This document shows, piece by piece, positions 52,771 to 61,180 of a stretch of DNA of 64,000 nt. Source of the DNA: an uncultured Lachnospiraceae bacterium (lineage in GTDB: Bacteria > Bacillota > Clostridia > Lachnospirales > Lachnospiraceae); the NCBI GenBank assembly GCA_930972465.1, contig CAKNHF010000008.1:1-64000 (forward strand), in the 5' to 3' direction. Below the pieces are notes generated by a model, which was given only the letters and a program-made list of their open reading frames with translations, was not told where the DNA came from and searched no databases. The position numbers were made by a program, and so were the translations under genes. Every line of letters begins with the position of its first letter. Position 1 is the first letter of the stretch.

Positions 52771-53637
52771 TCAGAGATCATCCTGTCTGAGCGCAAGAAA
52801 CGCACACAGATTGCCCCTGTGATCCCCCATCGTCCGGTGGGAATACAGGATTCTGCTGTTACAGTGCGTACAGACATTTGTCACCGCCATGTGCTCCGGA
52901 GCAATTCCGGCCTCAAGGAAAATCAGTTCATTGGCCTTCCACAGATCGAGCTGATATTTTCCGTTCTCTTTCCTCCGGAACAGATCTGTCCAGAATTTTT
53001 CCTCAAATGCCTCCTGAAATCGTTCAATCACATCGCCGCTCACCTCATAACAGTCCGCACAGACCGAAGGGCCGACCGCCGCAAGGATATCCGCCGGATC
53101 CGAACCGAAATGTTCCGTCATGAATTCAACTGTTTTCTTTCCTATCTTTCCCACGGTACCTCTCCAGCCGGAATGGCTCAGACCAATCACTTTCCTGACG
53201 GGATCTGCAAAATACAGCGGCACACAGTCCGCATAGGATGTCACCAGACAGATTCCGGGAACATCTGTCACAAGCCCGTCCACATCCCTGTAGTCGCGCT
53301 CTTTCGTAATGCCTTTCCCCCGGTCTTCTTCCGTCACAAGACGGATATTTGTTGTATGCGTCTGCTGTGAAAGAACCATATCTTCACATCTCACGCCGAT
53401 GGATGCGCCAATACGCCGGAAGTTCTCACGCACAGCGTCCGGATCGTCCCCTCTGTCAAAACTGAGATTGAGAGAGGAATAATATCCGCTGCTCACGCCG
53501 CCCAGACGTGTGGAAAATCCATGACGCACAATCCCGGTCTCGCTCAGCAGCCGGAATTCAAGAAACGGCGTTCCCTCCAGTCCTTTCTCATTAAATATAT
53601 GCTGCCCGTTCTTATAATTCAGTCCCAGCTCCTTCAT
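52771..53637 (-). CDS. pgeF: Peptidoglycan editing factor PgeF (YfiH/laccase-domain family)
   Basis: 288 residues. The Cu-oxidase_4/YfiH pattern is clear: GFSTRLGGVSSGYYSSLNLS, SYADCVPLYFAD (conserved Cys), IGLSHSGWRGTVGKI (conserved His) and the C-terminal CTHCNSRILYSHR. PgeF removes wrong peptidoglycan precursors in related bacteria; other members are purine nucleoside-processing. Its start overlaps the YraN stop (TAATG). Last gene of the long run starting at ylxM. Confidence 0.95.
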   Translation of the reverse strand: MKELGLNYKNGQHIFNEKGLEGTPFLEFRLLSETGIVRHGFSTRLGGVSSGYYSSLNLSFDRGDDPDAVRENFRRIGASIGVRCEDMVLSQQTHTTNIRLVTEEDRGKGITKERDYRDVDGLVTDVPGICLVTSYADCVPLYFADPVRKVIGLSHSGWRGTVGKIGKKTVEFMTEHFGSDPADILAAVGPSVCADCYEVSGDVIERFQEAFEEKFWTDLFRRKENGKYQLDLWKANELIFLEAGIAPEHMAVTNVCTHCNSRILYSHRTMGDHRGNLCAFLALRQDDL

Positions 53638-54014
53638 TACATTCCCGCCTTTCCTCCGGCAAACGCATCTTTAATATATGTGATATCTGTTCCTTCTATC
53701 CCGGCCACGTCAAATCGGCAGGGCACCCCGTCCAGTCCGTGTTCTGCCAGATAATACACAGCACTCCGGTACAGCCTGCTCTGCTTGCGGCCGTCCACTG
53801 CCTCAAGAGGGCTCCCCTTGCCCGCGCCGGACCGGTACTTTACTTCACAGAATACCAGATATGGACCGTCTTTTGCAACTATATCGATCTCCCCTGCCCT
53901 GCAGCGGTAATTATACTGCAGGATCTCATATCCGCACTGTTCCAGATAGTATCCCACCGCTTTCTCATAATCGGCTCCCTTCCGCCGCCTGTTTTTTTCT
54001 TCTCTGCTCTGCAT
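53637..54014 (-). CDS. yraN: YraN/UPF0102 family endonuclease-like protein
   Basis: 125 residues. The restriction-endonuclease-like core is visible: [43 protein letters not shown] (shown as GEIDIVAKD and VFCEVKYRS), which carries the D-ExK type acidic residues. Function unproven in bacteria; often near rnhB. It lies between rnhB (26 bp upstream) and pgeF (overlapping). Confidence 0.95.
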   Translation of the reverse strand: [125 protein letters not shown]

Positions 54015-54040
54015 ACATACACCTTTTTCCGCTTCTCCCG

Positions 54041-54808
54041 TCAGATATCCGGGAGAAAATTTCCGATAAAAGAACGTCTGTGTATGGGTGTCGGGCCAAG
54101 CCTCTTCAGCGCCTCAATATGCTCCCTGGAACCATACCCTTTATTCTGAGCAAACCCGTATCCCGGCAGAATTTCTTCGTACTGCACCATCAGCCTGTCC
54201 CTTGTCACTTTGGCCAGAATGCTGGCCGCCGCAATGGAGACGCTCTTTGCATCTCCTTTGACGATAGGCACCTGGGGGATGGAAATACCGGGAAGCATCA
54301 CCGCGTCATTCAGAAGAATATCCGGCTGTACGCTGAGCTGGTTCACAGCTTCACGCATAGCCTCATAAGTCGCCTGAAGGATATTAATCTCATCGATTCT
54401 GGCCGGACCCACCATTCCGATTCCCGCCGCGACCGCCTTGTCCATAATCTCATCATAGAGTTCTTCACGCCTTGCCGGAGTCAGCTTCTTGGAATCATTG
54501 AGATAAAGGATCTCGCAGTCCGCCGGAAGAATGACCGCGCCGGCCACGACAGGCCCCGCCAAAGGTCCTCTTCCCGCTTCGTCGATCCCGCATATATATG
54601 TATACTGTGCATATTTTCTCTCAAACTCCCGCATAAGATACAGCCTCTCACGTTCTGACGCAAGAGCAGCCTGTTTCTTTCTGTACCGTATAATCAGATT
54701 CTGCACTCCCGTGCGTTCATCCGCCTCATACCGGCTGCAGAGATCCTCCCACCGGCTCTCCGGAACATTCTCAAATTCTTTTTTTATCTCTGCTACACTC
54801 TTACTCAT
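54041..54808 (-). CDS. rnhB: Ribonuclease HII
   Basis: 255 residues. It has a helical N-terminal extension of about 75 residues, common in Firmicutes RNase HII, then the catalytic core with CGIDEAGRGPLAGPVVAGAV (acidic DE), LNDSKKLTPARREEL, ILAKVTRDRLM and the C-terminal YGFAQNKGYGSREHIEAL. It removes RNA from RNA-DNA hybrids. The start overlaps the lepB stop by eight bases. Confidence 0.98.
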   Translation of the reverse strand: MSKSVAEIKKEFENVPESRWEDLCSRYEADERTGVQNLIIRYRKKQAALASERERLYLMREFERKYAQYTYICGIDEAGRGPLAGPVVAGAVILPADCEILYLNDSKKLTPARREELYDEIMDKAVAAGIGMVGPARIDEINILQATYEAMREAVNQLSVQPDILLNDAVMLPGISIPQVPIVKGDAKSVSIAAASILAKVTRDRLMVQYEEILPGYGFAQNKGYGSREHIEALKRLGPTPIHRRSFIGNFLPDI

Positions 54809-55337
54809 GTCTGATCACTCCAAAGTCCGCCAGCGGCCAGATCCGTATCCAGGCCCGTCCCAGCAGATCGTCCCGATGAATCACACCTACGTTGGAAGAG
54901 CGGCTGTCCTGGCTGTTGTTCCGGTTGTCTCCGAGTACAAAATATTCGTCATCCCCAAGCTGTACGGGCTCCGAAGCTATCCCCGGATCAGCCATCACTT
55001 CATTCCCGTAATGTTCGTCCAGCAGCTCGCCGTTTATATAAACATAGCCGTCAATAATCTGAACTGTCTCCCCCGGAAGCCCGATGATTCTCTTTATATA
55101 ATAAGTATTTTCTTCATACTGATAAGGAAATACAACGATGTCATACCGCTTCGGATCCCGGAAGCGATATGAAATCTTGTCTACGATGAGCTGATCCCCG
55201 TCTGAGAGGGTTGTCTCCATGGAGGAGCCGCTCACCTGCGTTCTCTGCCCCACAAAAGTGATGATCAGATAAGCCAGTCCTATTATTATAATGATATATG
55301 CAATCCAGCCTAAAAGCTCTTTTACTATGCTTTTCAT
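54801..55337 (-). CDS. lepB: Signal peptidase I (first of two)
   Basis: 178 residues. An N-terminal anchor helix (about 8-28), then catalytic Ser in GSSMETTL, the Lys region YYIKRIIGLPGE and the C-terminal GDNRNNSQDSR. It cuts signal peptides of secreted proteins at the outer membrane face. The gene lies between rbgA (upstream) and rnhB (overlapping). A related but longer enzyme lies at 56219-56881. Confidence 0.97.
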   Translation of the reverse strand: MKSIVKELLGWIAYIIIIIGLAYLIITFVGQRTQVSGSSMETTLSDGDQLIVDKISYRFRDPKRYDIVVFPYQYEENTYYIKRIIGLPGETVQIIDGYVYINGELLDEHYGNEVMADPGIASEPVQLGDDEYFVLGDNRNNSQDSRSSNVGVIHRDDLLGRAWIRIWPLADFGVIRHE

Positions 55338-55356
55338 GTGCCTTTCCTTCTTTCTG

Positions 55357-56208
55357 TCACCTGGCGTTCTCCGGAATTTCCAGAGTGATCCTTCCCAGAC
55401 GTCCGTTCCGGAAGTCGTCCAGAAGGATCCCTGCGGCTTTCTCTGTATCGAGCCCGCTGCCCTTCAGAAGGCAGTGTCTGCTCTCCGCGATCAGCCTCAG
55501 CTCCTCATACGGATCTTCCCCGGCCTCAATGGAATATTTTTCTTCCAGCACTCCGGGGTAGGAAGCGTTAAGAAAGCGGATAAGTTCTGCCGCGAGTTCC
55601 TCGGTCTGAAGAATCTCATCTTTGATTGAACCGATGAACGCAAGTTTAAGTCCCACTTCCTGATCCTCAAATTTCGGCCAGAGAATTCCGGGTGTATCCA
55701 GAAGCTCGACATTCTTATTCAGCCGGATCCACTGTTTGCCCTTTGTCACTCCCGGCTTGTTTCCTGTCTTCGCACAGGCTTTTCCTGCAAGTGCGTTGAT
55801 AAACGTCGATTTTCCCACATTGGGAATACCGACAACCATTGCCCTTACCGGGCGGTTCAGTATACCTCTTTTTCTGTCCCTCTCTGTCTTTTCACGGCAG
55901 GCCTCCTGAATGACAGACTGAATCGACTTGATTCCTCCGCCCTTCTTCGAATTCACCTTAACGGCAGGCCAGCCTTTTTCCCGGAAATACTCAATCCACT
56001 CATCATTCCGGCTGTCCTCCGCCAGATCAGCCTTATTGAGAAGAATGAGCCGGGCCTTATTCCGGCCCAGCTCATCAATATCCGGATTTCTGCTGCTCAG
56101 AGGGATTCTGGCATCCACAAGTTCTATGATCAGATCGATCAGTTTTATATTTTCCTGCATCATTCGCCGGGCCTTGGTCATATGGCCCGGATACCACTGA
56201 AAATGCAT
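55357..56208 (-). CDS. rbgA: Ribosome biogenesis GTPase RbgA/YlqF
   Basis: 283 residues of a circularly permuted GTPase: G4 NKADL near residue 58, G1 GIPNVGKST near 128, G3 DTPGILWP near 178, and a C-terminal RNA-binding helical domain. The N-terminal MHFQWYPGHMTKARRM is the family hallmark. It is needed for late 50S assembly. It is flanked by the two signal peptidase genes, in an operon with rplS upstream. Confidence 0.98.
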   Translation of the reverse strand: MHFQWYPGHMTKARRMMQENIKLIDLIIELVDARIPLSSRNPDIDELGRNKARLILLNKADLAEDSRNDEWIEYFREKGWPAVKVNSKKGGGIKSIQSVIQEACREKTERDRKRGILNRPVRAMVVGIPNVGKSTFINALAGKACAKTGNKPGVTKGKQWIRLNKNVELLDTPGILWPKFEDQEVGLKLAFIGSIKDEILQTEELAAELIRFLNASYPGVLEEKYSIEAGEDPYEELRLIAESRHCLLKGSGLDTEKAAGILLDDFRNGRLGRITLEIPENAR

Positions 56209-56218
56209 CTGTCTCCTC

Positions 56219-56881
56219 CTAATCCTTCACAAATCCAAAATTATCTCCAAAGTCCGCTGCAAACCACACTTTTCCATAAATATCATCAAGACTGACATTC
56301 CCTATCGAAGCAGTCCTGCTGTCATCGCTGGCGCCTGCATTATCGCCGATCACAAAATATTCCTCTTCCCCCAGTTCCACAGGTTCCTCGGCGATTCCCG
56401 CATAGCTGATCTCAGAAACGTAAATGTGGTCCTTCATCTCTTCGCCGTCGATATAGACATTTCCGTCCACGATCTGAACCGTCTCCCCCGGAAGTCCGAC
56501 GATCCGTTTGATCGAATAATGGACATTCTCATTGCCGTTGGGACGGAAAGCGATCACATCGCCTCTGGACGGATCCTTTATATTATAGAGGAACCTGTTC
56601 ACAAGCACAATATCCCCGTTTTCAAGCGCGGGGCTCATCGAATCTCCCGCATTGCTCACCCTGCATCCAAACGCCAGTACGAGGAACACTGCAACCAGAC
56701 ACGTCAGTACGATCTCCACTGTCCATTTGATCAGTTCCCTGATGTTCACAGCACGGCTTTTTCCATTTTCAAACCGGAGTTTCTGTCTCCGATCCTCGAA
56801 TCTCAGATTTCCCGTTCCGGATTTCTTACGGGGTTTGTGTGCCGGCTTTTTCCGTTTTCTGCGAAAATCCAAATCCTGCAT
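56219..56881 (-). CDS. lepB: Signal peptidase I (second, with basic N-terminal extension)
   Basis: 220 residues. A basic cytoplasmic N-terminal region (FRRKRKKPAHKPRKKSG, about 1-45), one anchor helix (about 55-75), then Ser in GDSMSPALENGD, KRIVGLPGE with the Lys, and GDNAGASDDSR. The catalytic Ser context (AGDSMSP) and Lys are intact. It differs from the first paralogue in its long basic tail. It lies 10 bp before rbgA. Confidence 0.96.
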   Translation of the reverse strand: MQDLDFRRKRKKPAHKPRKKSGTGNLRFEDRRQKLRFENGKSRAVNIRELIKWTVEIVLTCLVAVFLVLAFGCRVSNAGDSMSPALENGDIVLVNRFLYNIKDPSRGDVIAFRPNGNENVHYSIKRIVGLPGETVQIVDGNVYIDGEEMKDHIYVSEISYAGIAEEPVELGEEEYFVIGDNAGASDDSRTASIGNVSLDDIYGKVWFAADFGDNFGFVKD

Positions 56882-56892
56882 ATTTCCTCCAT

Positions 56893-56932
56893 AAGCAAAA
56901 GAGGGACAAATACAGATCTGTAATTGTCCCTC
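56893..56932 (-). terminator. Hairpin after rplS
   Basis: GAGGGACAA at 56901-56909 and TTGTCCCTC at 56924-56932 are perfect arms with an inner palindrome around AGATCT. On the minus strand TTTTGC follows. It ends or attenuates transcription after rplS, before the second lepB. Confidence 0.75.
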
Positions 56933-56941
56933 TCATGGTTA

Positions 56942-57289
56942 CTATTTTACTAATTCTTTTACCTTAGCAGCTTTACCCACGCGTTTTCTTAAGTAGTTCA
57001 GTTTCGCTCTTCTTACTTTACCTCTGCGGACAACTTCTACCTTCTCAACGTGCGGAGAGTGGATCGGCCATGTCTTCTCAACTCCGATTCCGTTTGATGT
57101 CTTTCTTACTGTGAAAGTAGCTCTCGCTCCGCCTCCCTGTTTCTTCAGGACTGTTCCCTCAAAAACCTGGATTCTTTCGCGGTTTCCCTCTTTGATCTTC
57201 GCGTGAACTCTTACAGTATCACCAACGTTAAACTGAGGAACCTCTGCCTTTAACTGCTCTGCTTCGATCTTCTTAATGATCTCGTTCAT
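56942..57289 (-). CDS. rplS: Large-subunit ribosomal protein L19
   Basis: 115 residues, the normal size. The conserved strands are clear: [26 protein letters not shown] (given as [19 protein letters not shown]), [39 protein letters not shown] and RRAKLNYLR. It sits at the interface of the two subunits. It has its own promoter (57373-57401) and a leader of about 80 nt, which may be the autoregulatory L19 leader known in Firmicutes, although I cannot confirm the fold. Confidence 0.99.
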   Translation of the reverse strand: MNEIIKKIEAEQLKAEVPQFNVGDTVRVHAKIKEGNRERIQVFEGTVLKKQGGGARATFTVRKTSNGIGVEKTWPIHSPHVEKVEVVRRGKVRRAKLNYLRKRVGKAAKVKELVK

Positions 57290-57372
57290 TTTGTGTGACC
57301 TCCTTAATATTTGACGTTCTTAACACATCCTGTGTGCCAGAGGACCATCGCTCTTCTTTTCACAACTGTTGT

Positions 57373-57401
57373 AGTTTACCATATTTCCTTTGTGATTGCA
57401 A
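57373..57401 (-). promoter_or_regulatory. Internal promoter of rplS
   Basis: On the minus strand TTGCAA (57396-57401), 17 bp, TAAACT (57373-57378). The leader to the ATG at 57289 contains a small hairpin, ACACAGGATGTGT, and could be the L19 leader type. Confidence 0.6.
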
Positions 57402-57428
57402 GCCCTGTCCGAAAATTTTTATTTCCGC

Positions 57429-58238
57429 TCAATTCTGAGCCTCCTGTGAAGCCAGCCATTCCTTCTCCTTCTCAGTCAGCTCACACTTCTCCAGAAGGTC
57501 AGGTCTTCTTTCCTTTGTCCGGAGAATAGACTGCTCTCTCCTCCACTTTTCTATATTGGCGTGATGCCCGGACAGAAGAACCGGCGGCACTTTTTTCCCG
57601 TGCCACTCCTCAGGTCTGGAATACTGGGGATACTCCAGAAGATTGTCCTGAAATGATTCAAATTCCGCTGACACATCATTGTGCAGCACTCCGGGAACCA
57701 GCCGGGATATGGTATCCACCATGACCATGGCCGGAAGCTCCCCGCCCGTCAGCACGTAATCGCCTATGGAGACATAATCCGTGACGATCTCTTCCAGAAC
57801 CCGTTCGTCGATCCCTTCATAATGTCCGCACAGCAGGATCAGATCCTCTTCCTGCGCCAGTTCTTCAGCCATTTTCTGAGTAAACACATCGCCCTGAGGG
57901 GATAGATAGACCACCCTCGGTCTCTTCGCCGCGGTTTCCGGCTGCACGGATGCTTCCGGGACATCCGTCTGTCCCCTGCCCTCTGCCTGGCCACACCGCT
58001 CCAGGATCTTTTCTTCCACCGCCCTGTACGCCAGGTATACCGGTTCTGCCTGCATGAGCATGCCTGCTCCGCCCCCGTAGGGATAATCATCCACACTCTG
58101 ATGCTTATTAAAGGCATAATCCCTGATGTTCACCGCTTCGATCGAGAGCAGACCTGCATTCACCGCTCTGCCGATGATACTTGTATTCAGACCGCTCATC
58201 ACCATGTCAGGGAAGAGCGTAAGTATATGAAAATTCAT
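57429..58238 (-). CDS. trmD: tRNA (guanine-N1)-methyltransferase
   Basis: 269 residues. The knotted SPOUT methyltransferase motifs are seen: LTLFPDMV at the start, [22 protein letters not shown] (as [12 protein letters not shown]), [38 protein letters not shown] and the C-terminal region. It methylates G37 of tRNA. There is an extra loop of about 25 residues ([20 protein letters not shown]) before the VYLSPQG strand, which is absent from typical enzymes of about 245-255 residues. Confidence 0.98.
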   Translation of the reverse strand: MNFHILTLFPDMVMSGLNTSIIGRAVNAGLLSIEAVNIRDYAFNKHQSVDDYPYGGGAGMLMQAEPVYLAYRAVEEKILERCGQAEGRGQTDVPEASVQPETAAKRPRVVYLSPQGDVFTQKMAEELAQEEDLILLCGHYEGIDERVLEEIVTDYVSIGDYVLTGGELPAMVMVDTISRLVPGVLHNDVSAEFESFQDNLLEYPQYSRPEEWHGKKVPPVLLSGHHANIEKWRREQSILRTKERRPDLLEKCELTEKEKEWLASQEAQN

Positions 58239-58257
58239 ACGGCTGTTCTCCTTCCTG

Positions 58258-58761
58258 TTATATCAGTCCGTCCATGATCCGCACCGTCATTCTGTTCTCC
58301 TCCGGATCCACATTCAGCACACACTGCCGGATCGCCGGAATGAGAACTTCCCCATGGCTGTCCGAATCCACGATATATACTTCATTTGCCCCTGTCTCCA
58401 TAACATCCCGGAGCACACCGAAGTGTCCTTCCTCCGTAAATACGTCCATCCCGATCAGATCTGCGATATAATATTCGTCTTTGTCAAGCTCCACGGCGTC
58501 CTCCCTGGACACAAGAAGGCTTCTGCCCTTATATCTCTCAATATCATTGATATTGTCAATGCCTTTGAATTTCACAATGACAAACTGCTTGAAAAACTTT
58601 ACGGACTGAATCTCAAGACCGATCCGCTCTTTTCCCGTATCAAGCAGCACGCTTTTCAGCTGTTTAAAGCGGGCGGCATCATCCGTTGTGGGAAACACCT
58701 TCACTTCTCCCCTTATGCCATGTGTTGACGATATCACTCCAACCTGAAGAAATTGCTCCAT
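58258..58761 (-). CDS. rimM: Ribosome maturation factor RimM
   Basis: 167 residues with the two usual parts: RimM N-terminal barrel ([20 protein letters not shown]) and PRC barrel ([29 protein letters not shown]). It helps 16S rRNA processing and 30S assembly and precedes trmD by 19 bp. A hairpin lies on its 5' side (58785-58836). Confidence 0.98.
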   Translation of the reverse strand: MEQFLQVGVISSTHGIRGEVKVFPTTDDAARFKQLKSVLLDTGKERIGLEIQSVKFFKQFVIVKFKGIDNINDIERYKGRSLLVSREDAVELDKDEYYIADLIGMDVFTEEGHFGVLRDVMETGANEVYIVDSDSHGEVLIPAIRQCVLNVDPEENRMTVRIMDGLI

Positions 58762-58784
58762 TGTCTGTCTCCTCCGAATCCGTT

Positions 58785-58836
58785 TTAAAAGGAAAAGAAA
58801 GGGGCAGACCCAACGCCGACGCGAAGGCTGTCCCTC
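58785..58836 (-). terminator. Attenuator-like hairpin between khpA and rimM
   Basis: On the minus strand AGGGACAGCC pairs with GGGTCTGCCCCT (one mismatch, one bulge; 58800-58835) over a GC-rich loop, then TTTCTTTTCC. It would reduce transcription from rpsP-khpA into rimM-trmD. Not a perfect stem. Confidence 0.5.
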
Positions 58837-58849
58837 TTCCTGTCATCTT

Positions 58850-59077
58850 TTATACAATATCGACAACAACCCTTTTATCTTCTTTGGCCGCTGCCGCCTT
58901 GACCACGGCACGGATCGCCTTGGCGATGCGTCCCTGCTTTCCGATCACTTTCCCCATGTCGCCTTCCGCAACATGCAGCTCAAGCACGGTGGTCCGCCCT
59001 TCTTTTTTCTCACTGACCGAAACTTCGTCCGGATTATCCACGAGGGCTTTTGCGATAACTTCAACTAAATCTTTCAT
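58850..59077 (-). CDS. khpA: KH-domain RNA-binding protein KhpA
   Basis: 75 residues, one KH domain with the GxxG loop in VIGKQGRIAKAIRAVVKAAA and the pattern LVEVIAKALVDNPDEV at the N terminus. KhpA binds RNA with KhpB and affects cell division and elongation in Gram-positives. It lies between rpsP and rimM, as in most Firmicutes. Confidence 0.97.
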   Translation of the reverse strand: MKDLVEVIAKALVDNPDEVSVSEKKEGRTTVLELHVAEGDMGKVIGKQGRIAKAIRAVVKAAAAKEDKRVVVDIV

Positions 59078-59102
59078 TTACGCGCACCTCCGCGAAAACA
59101 AC

Positions 59103-59348
59103 TTATTTCTCGATTCCTGCTGCCTTGAAGATCTTTCCGACAACCTCAGTCGGCTGCGCACCGTTGTTGAGCCATTTCTTAGCTGCTTCCTCGTTTACTT
59201 TGATTGCGCTCGGCTCCTGATTCGGATCATATGTTCCGATCTCTTCAATAAATCTTCCGTCTCTCGGGGACCTTGAATCAGCCACTACGATTCTATAAAA
59301 AGGAGCCTTCTTCTGTCCCATTCTTCTTAATCTGATCTTTACTGCCAT
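59103..59348 (-). CDS. rpsP: Small-subunit ribosomal protein S16
   Basis: 81 residues. The beginning [33 protein letters not shown] and the YDPN motif are exact S16 features (shown as [16 protein letters not shown] and SPRDGRFIE). It follows ffh by 68 bp and starts the ribosomal part of the run. Confidence 0.99.
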   Translation of the reverse strand: MAVKIRLRRMGQKKAPFYRIVVADSRSPRDGRFIEEIGTYDPNQEPSAIKVNEEAAKKWLNNGAQPTEVVGKIFKAAGIEK

Positions 59349-59416
59349 TTTCTTTCACCTCTGCTTAAAATTTCTTTTTATTTACTGTTTCTGCCGTCTC
59401 CGGCATGATCTATGTG

Positions 59417-60772
59417 TTAAAAGGGAAGTTTGAATCTGCCCCTTTTTCCACCTTTGCCACCCATAAGTCCCGGAAGCTTCTTCATCATTTTCCTGGACTC
59501 ATTGAACTGTTTCACCATGCGGTTCACTTCCGCTATATCAACCCCGGCCCCTCTGGCGATGCGGTGCTTTCTCGATGGATTCAGAAGATCGGGATTCCTT
59601 CTTTCCTCCGGGGTCATCGAGTAGATCATGGCCTCCATTCTCGCCATTTTCTTCTCGTTTTCTTCGGAATCCAGATCCGGCATCTTACCGCCCAGATTTC
59701 CAAGTCCCGGCATCATGCTCATGATGCTGGACAGGCCGCCCATCTTGCGCATCTGCGCCATGCTTTCGAGATAATCGTCGAAATCAAACTGGGCCTTCTT
59801 CATCTTGTCGGCCATCTGTCTGGCCTTGCCCTCATCCATCTCCGCTCCTGCTTTTTCGATCAGGGTGAGGACATCTCCCATCCCGAGGATACGGGACGCC
59901 ATACGGTCAGGGTAGAACTGTTCCAGATCGGAAAGCTTCTCTCCCATACCTGCATAAAGAATCGGCCTTCCTGTGACTGCCCGGATGGAAAGGGCAGCGC
60001 CGCCTCTCGTGTCACCGTCAAGCTTTGTGACGATAACGCCGTCAATCCCTATCTTGTCATTGAATGTGCCGGCTACATTGACCGCATCCTGTCCGGTCAT
60101 CGCATCCACCACAAGGATGGTCTGATGTACGGTCACTGCTTCCTTGATCTCCTGAAGCTCTGCCATCATGTCTTCATCGATATGAAGACGTCCGGCTGTA
60201 TCCAGGATCACAATATTGTTGCTGTTCTTCGCCGCATGTTCCACTGCAGCCCTGGCGATGTCTGCGGGCCGGTTCTTATCTCCCATTGAGAATACTTCCA
60301 CGCCCTGCTTTTCGCCGTTTATCTGCAGCTGTCTGATCGCAGCCGGACGGTAAACATCACATGCCACAAGCAGAGGTTTCTTCCCTTTTAACTTGAATTT
60401 CCCCGCCAGTTTTGCAGTCGTCGTCGTCTTACCGGCTCCCTGAAGGCCGACCATCATAATGACCGTCATGGCACTTCCCGGCTGAAGCCTGATCTCCGTA
60501 GTCTCAGATCCCATAAGCTTTATGAGCTCTTCATTGACGATCTTGATCACCATCTGTCCGGGATTCAGTCCGTTCATCACATCCTGTCCGACCGCACGTT
60601 CCTGTACGTCTTTTATGAAGCTTTTCACGACCTTGAAATTGACATCGGCTTCGAGGAGCGCCATTTTAACTTCTTTCAAAGCAACTTTTACGTCATCCTC
60701 GGTAAGCCTTCCCTTGCTGCGCAGGTTCTTGAACACATTCTGAAGTTTTTCGGTTAAGCTGTCAAATGCCAT
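59417..60772 (-). CDS. ffh: Signal recognition particle protein Ffh
   Basis: 451 residues. The N domain, GTPase G domain (GLQGAGKTTTTAKLA, DTAGRLHID, VDAMTGQDAVN, TKLDGDTRGGA) and the methionine-rich M domain (about 300-440; SIMSMMPGLGNLGG, RMEAMIYSMTPEER) are all present. The protein binds 4.5S RNA and signal peptides on the ribosome. It follows ylxM by one base gap, the standard order. Confidence 0.99.
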   Translation of the reverse strand: MAFDSLTEKLQNVFKNLRSKGRLTEDDVKVALKEVKMALLEADVNFKVVKSFIKDVQERAVGQDVMNGLNPGQMVIKIVNEELIKLMGSETTEIRLQPGSAMTVIMMVGLQGAGKTTTTAKLAGKFKLKGKKPLLVACDVYRPAAIRQLQINGEKQGVEVFSMGDKNRPADIARAAVEHAAKNSNNIVILDTAGRLHIDEDMMAELQEIKEAVTVHQTILVVDAMTGQDAVNVAGTFNDKIGIDGVIVTKLDGDTRGGAALSIRAVTGRPILYAGMGEKLSDLEQFYPDRMASRILGMGDVLTLIEKAGAEMDEGKARQMADKMKKAQFDFDDYLESMAQMRKMGGLSSIMSMMPGLGNLGGKMPDLDSEENEKKMARMEAMIYSMTPEERRNPDLLNPSRKHRIARGAGVDIAEVNRMVKQFNESRKMMKKLPGLMGGKGGKRGRFKLPF

Positions 60773-60773
60773 T

Positions 60774-61124
60774 CTATAACTCCTCTATGATCGCATCCGT
60801 GATCTCGCGGATACGGGCCACTATTTCTCCGGGATCTCTTTTCTCCCGCTCGCATTCCCCGAGTATCTGCTCTATCCGGTTCGCCTTGTCTCTTATGGAA
60901 AGAAATTTCTCCACCAGATGCAGCTTTGACTCATAGCCTTCCAGTGTCTTCTGGCAGCGCTTTACGAGATCGTGGACTCCCTGCCGGCTGATACCCGCAG
61001 TCTCGGCGATCTCGCTGAGCGACAGGTCATCCAGAACGAACTGTTCGTATATCTCTTTCTGATGGGCAGTGAGAAGTTCCCCGTAAAAATCATATAATAA
61101 TGTCTGTTCTAAGATCTCATTCAT
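60774..61124 (-). CDS. ylxM: YlxM/p13-like helix-turn-helix protein
   Basis: The ATG at 61124 is chosen (MNEILEQTLLYDFYGELLT), with AGAGGTGAC upstream; the longer frame to 61169 crosses the promoter. 116 residues. A sigma-70-region-4-like HTH (LSLSEIAETAGISRQGVHDLVKRCQKTLEGYESKL, about 40-75) and a coiled C-terminal tail are seen. It lies before ffh and is thought to affect SRP function. The promoter at 61141-61169 gives a leader of only about 10 nt. Confidence 0.96.
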   Translation of the reverse strand: MNEILEQTLLYDFYGELLTAHQKEIYEQFVLDDLSLSEIAETAGISRQGVHDLVKRCQKTLEGYESKLHLVEKFLSIRDKANRIEQILGECEREKRDPGEIVARIREITDAIIEEL

Positions 61125-61140
61125 CGCTGTCACCTCTGGT

Positions 61141-61169
61141 ATCATACACGAAAGAGGCAGGTCTGTCAA
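61141..61169 (-). promoter_or_regulatory. Consensus promoter of the ylxM-ffh-rpsP run
   Basis: On the minus strand TTGACA (61164-61169), 17 bp, TATGAT (61141-61146). The transcript would start within about 10 bases of the ribosome site. Confidence 0.8.
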
Positions 61170-61180
61170 GTGTTTTTTCT

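Noticed and set aside
57290..57372. Firm call of an L19 leader RNA
   Set aside because: The location and promoter fit, but I cannot verify the consensus fold by eye; kept only as a possibility in the rplS and promoter entries.
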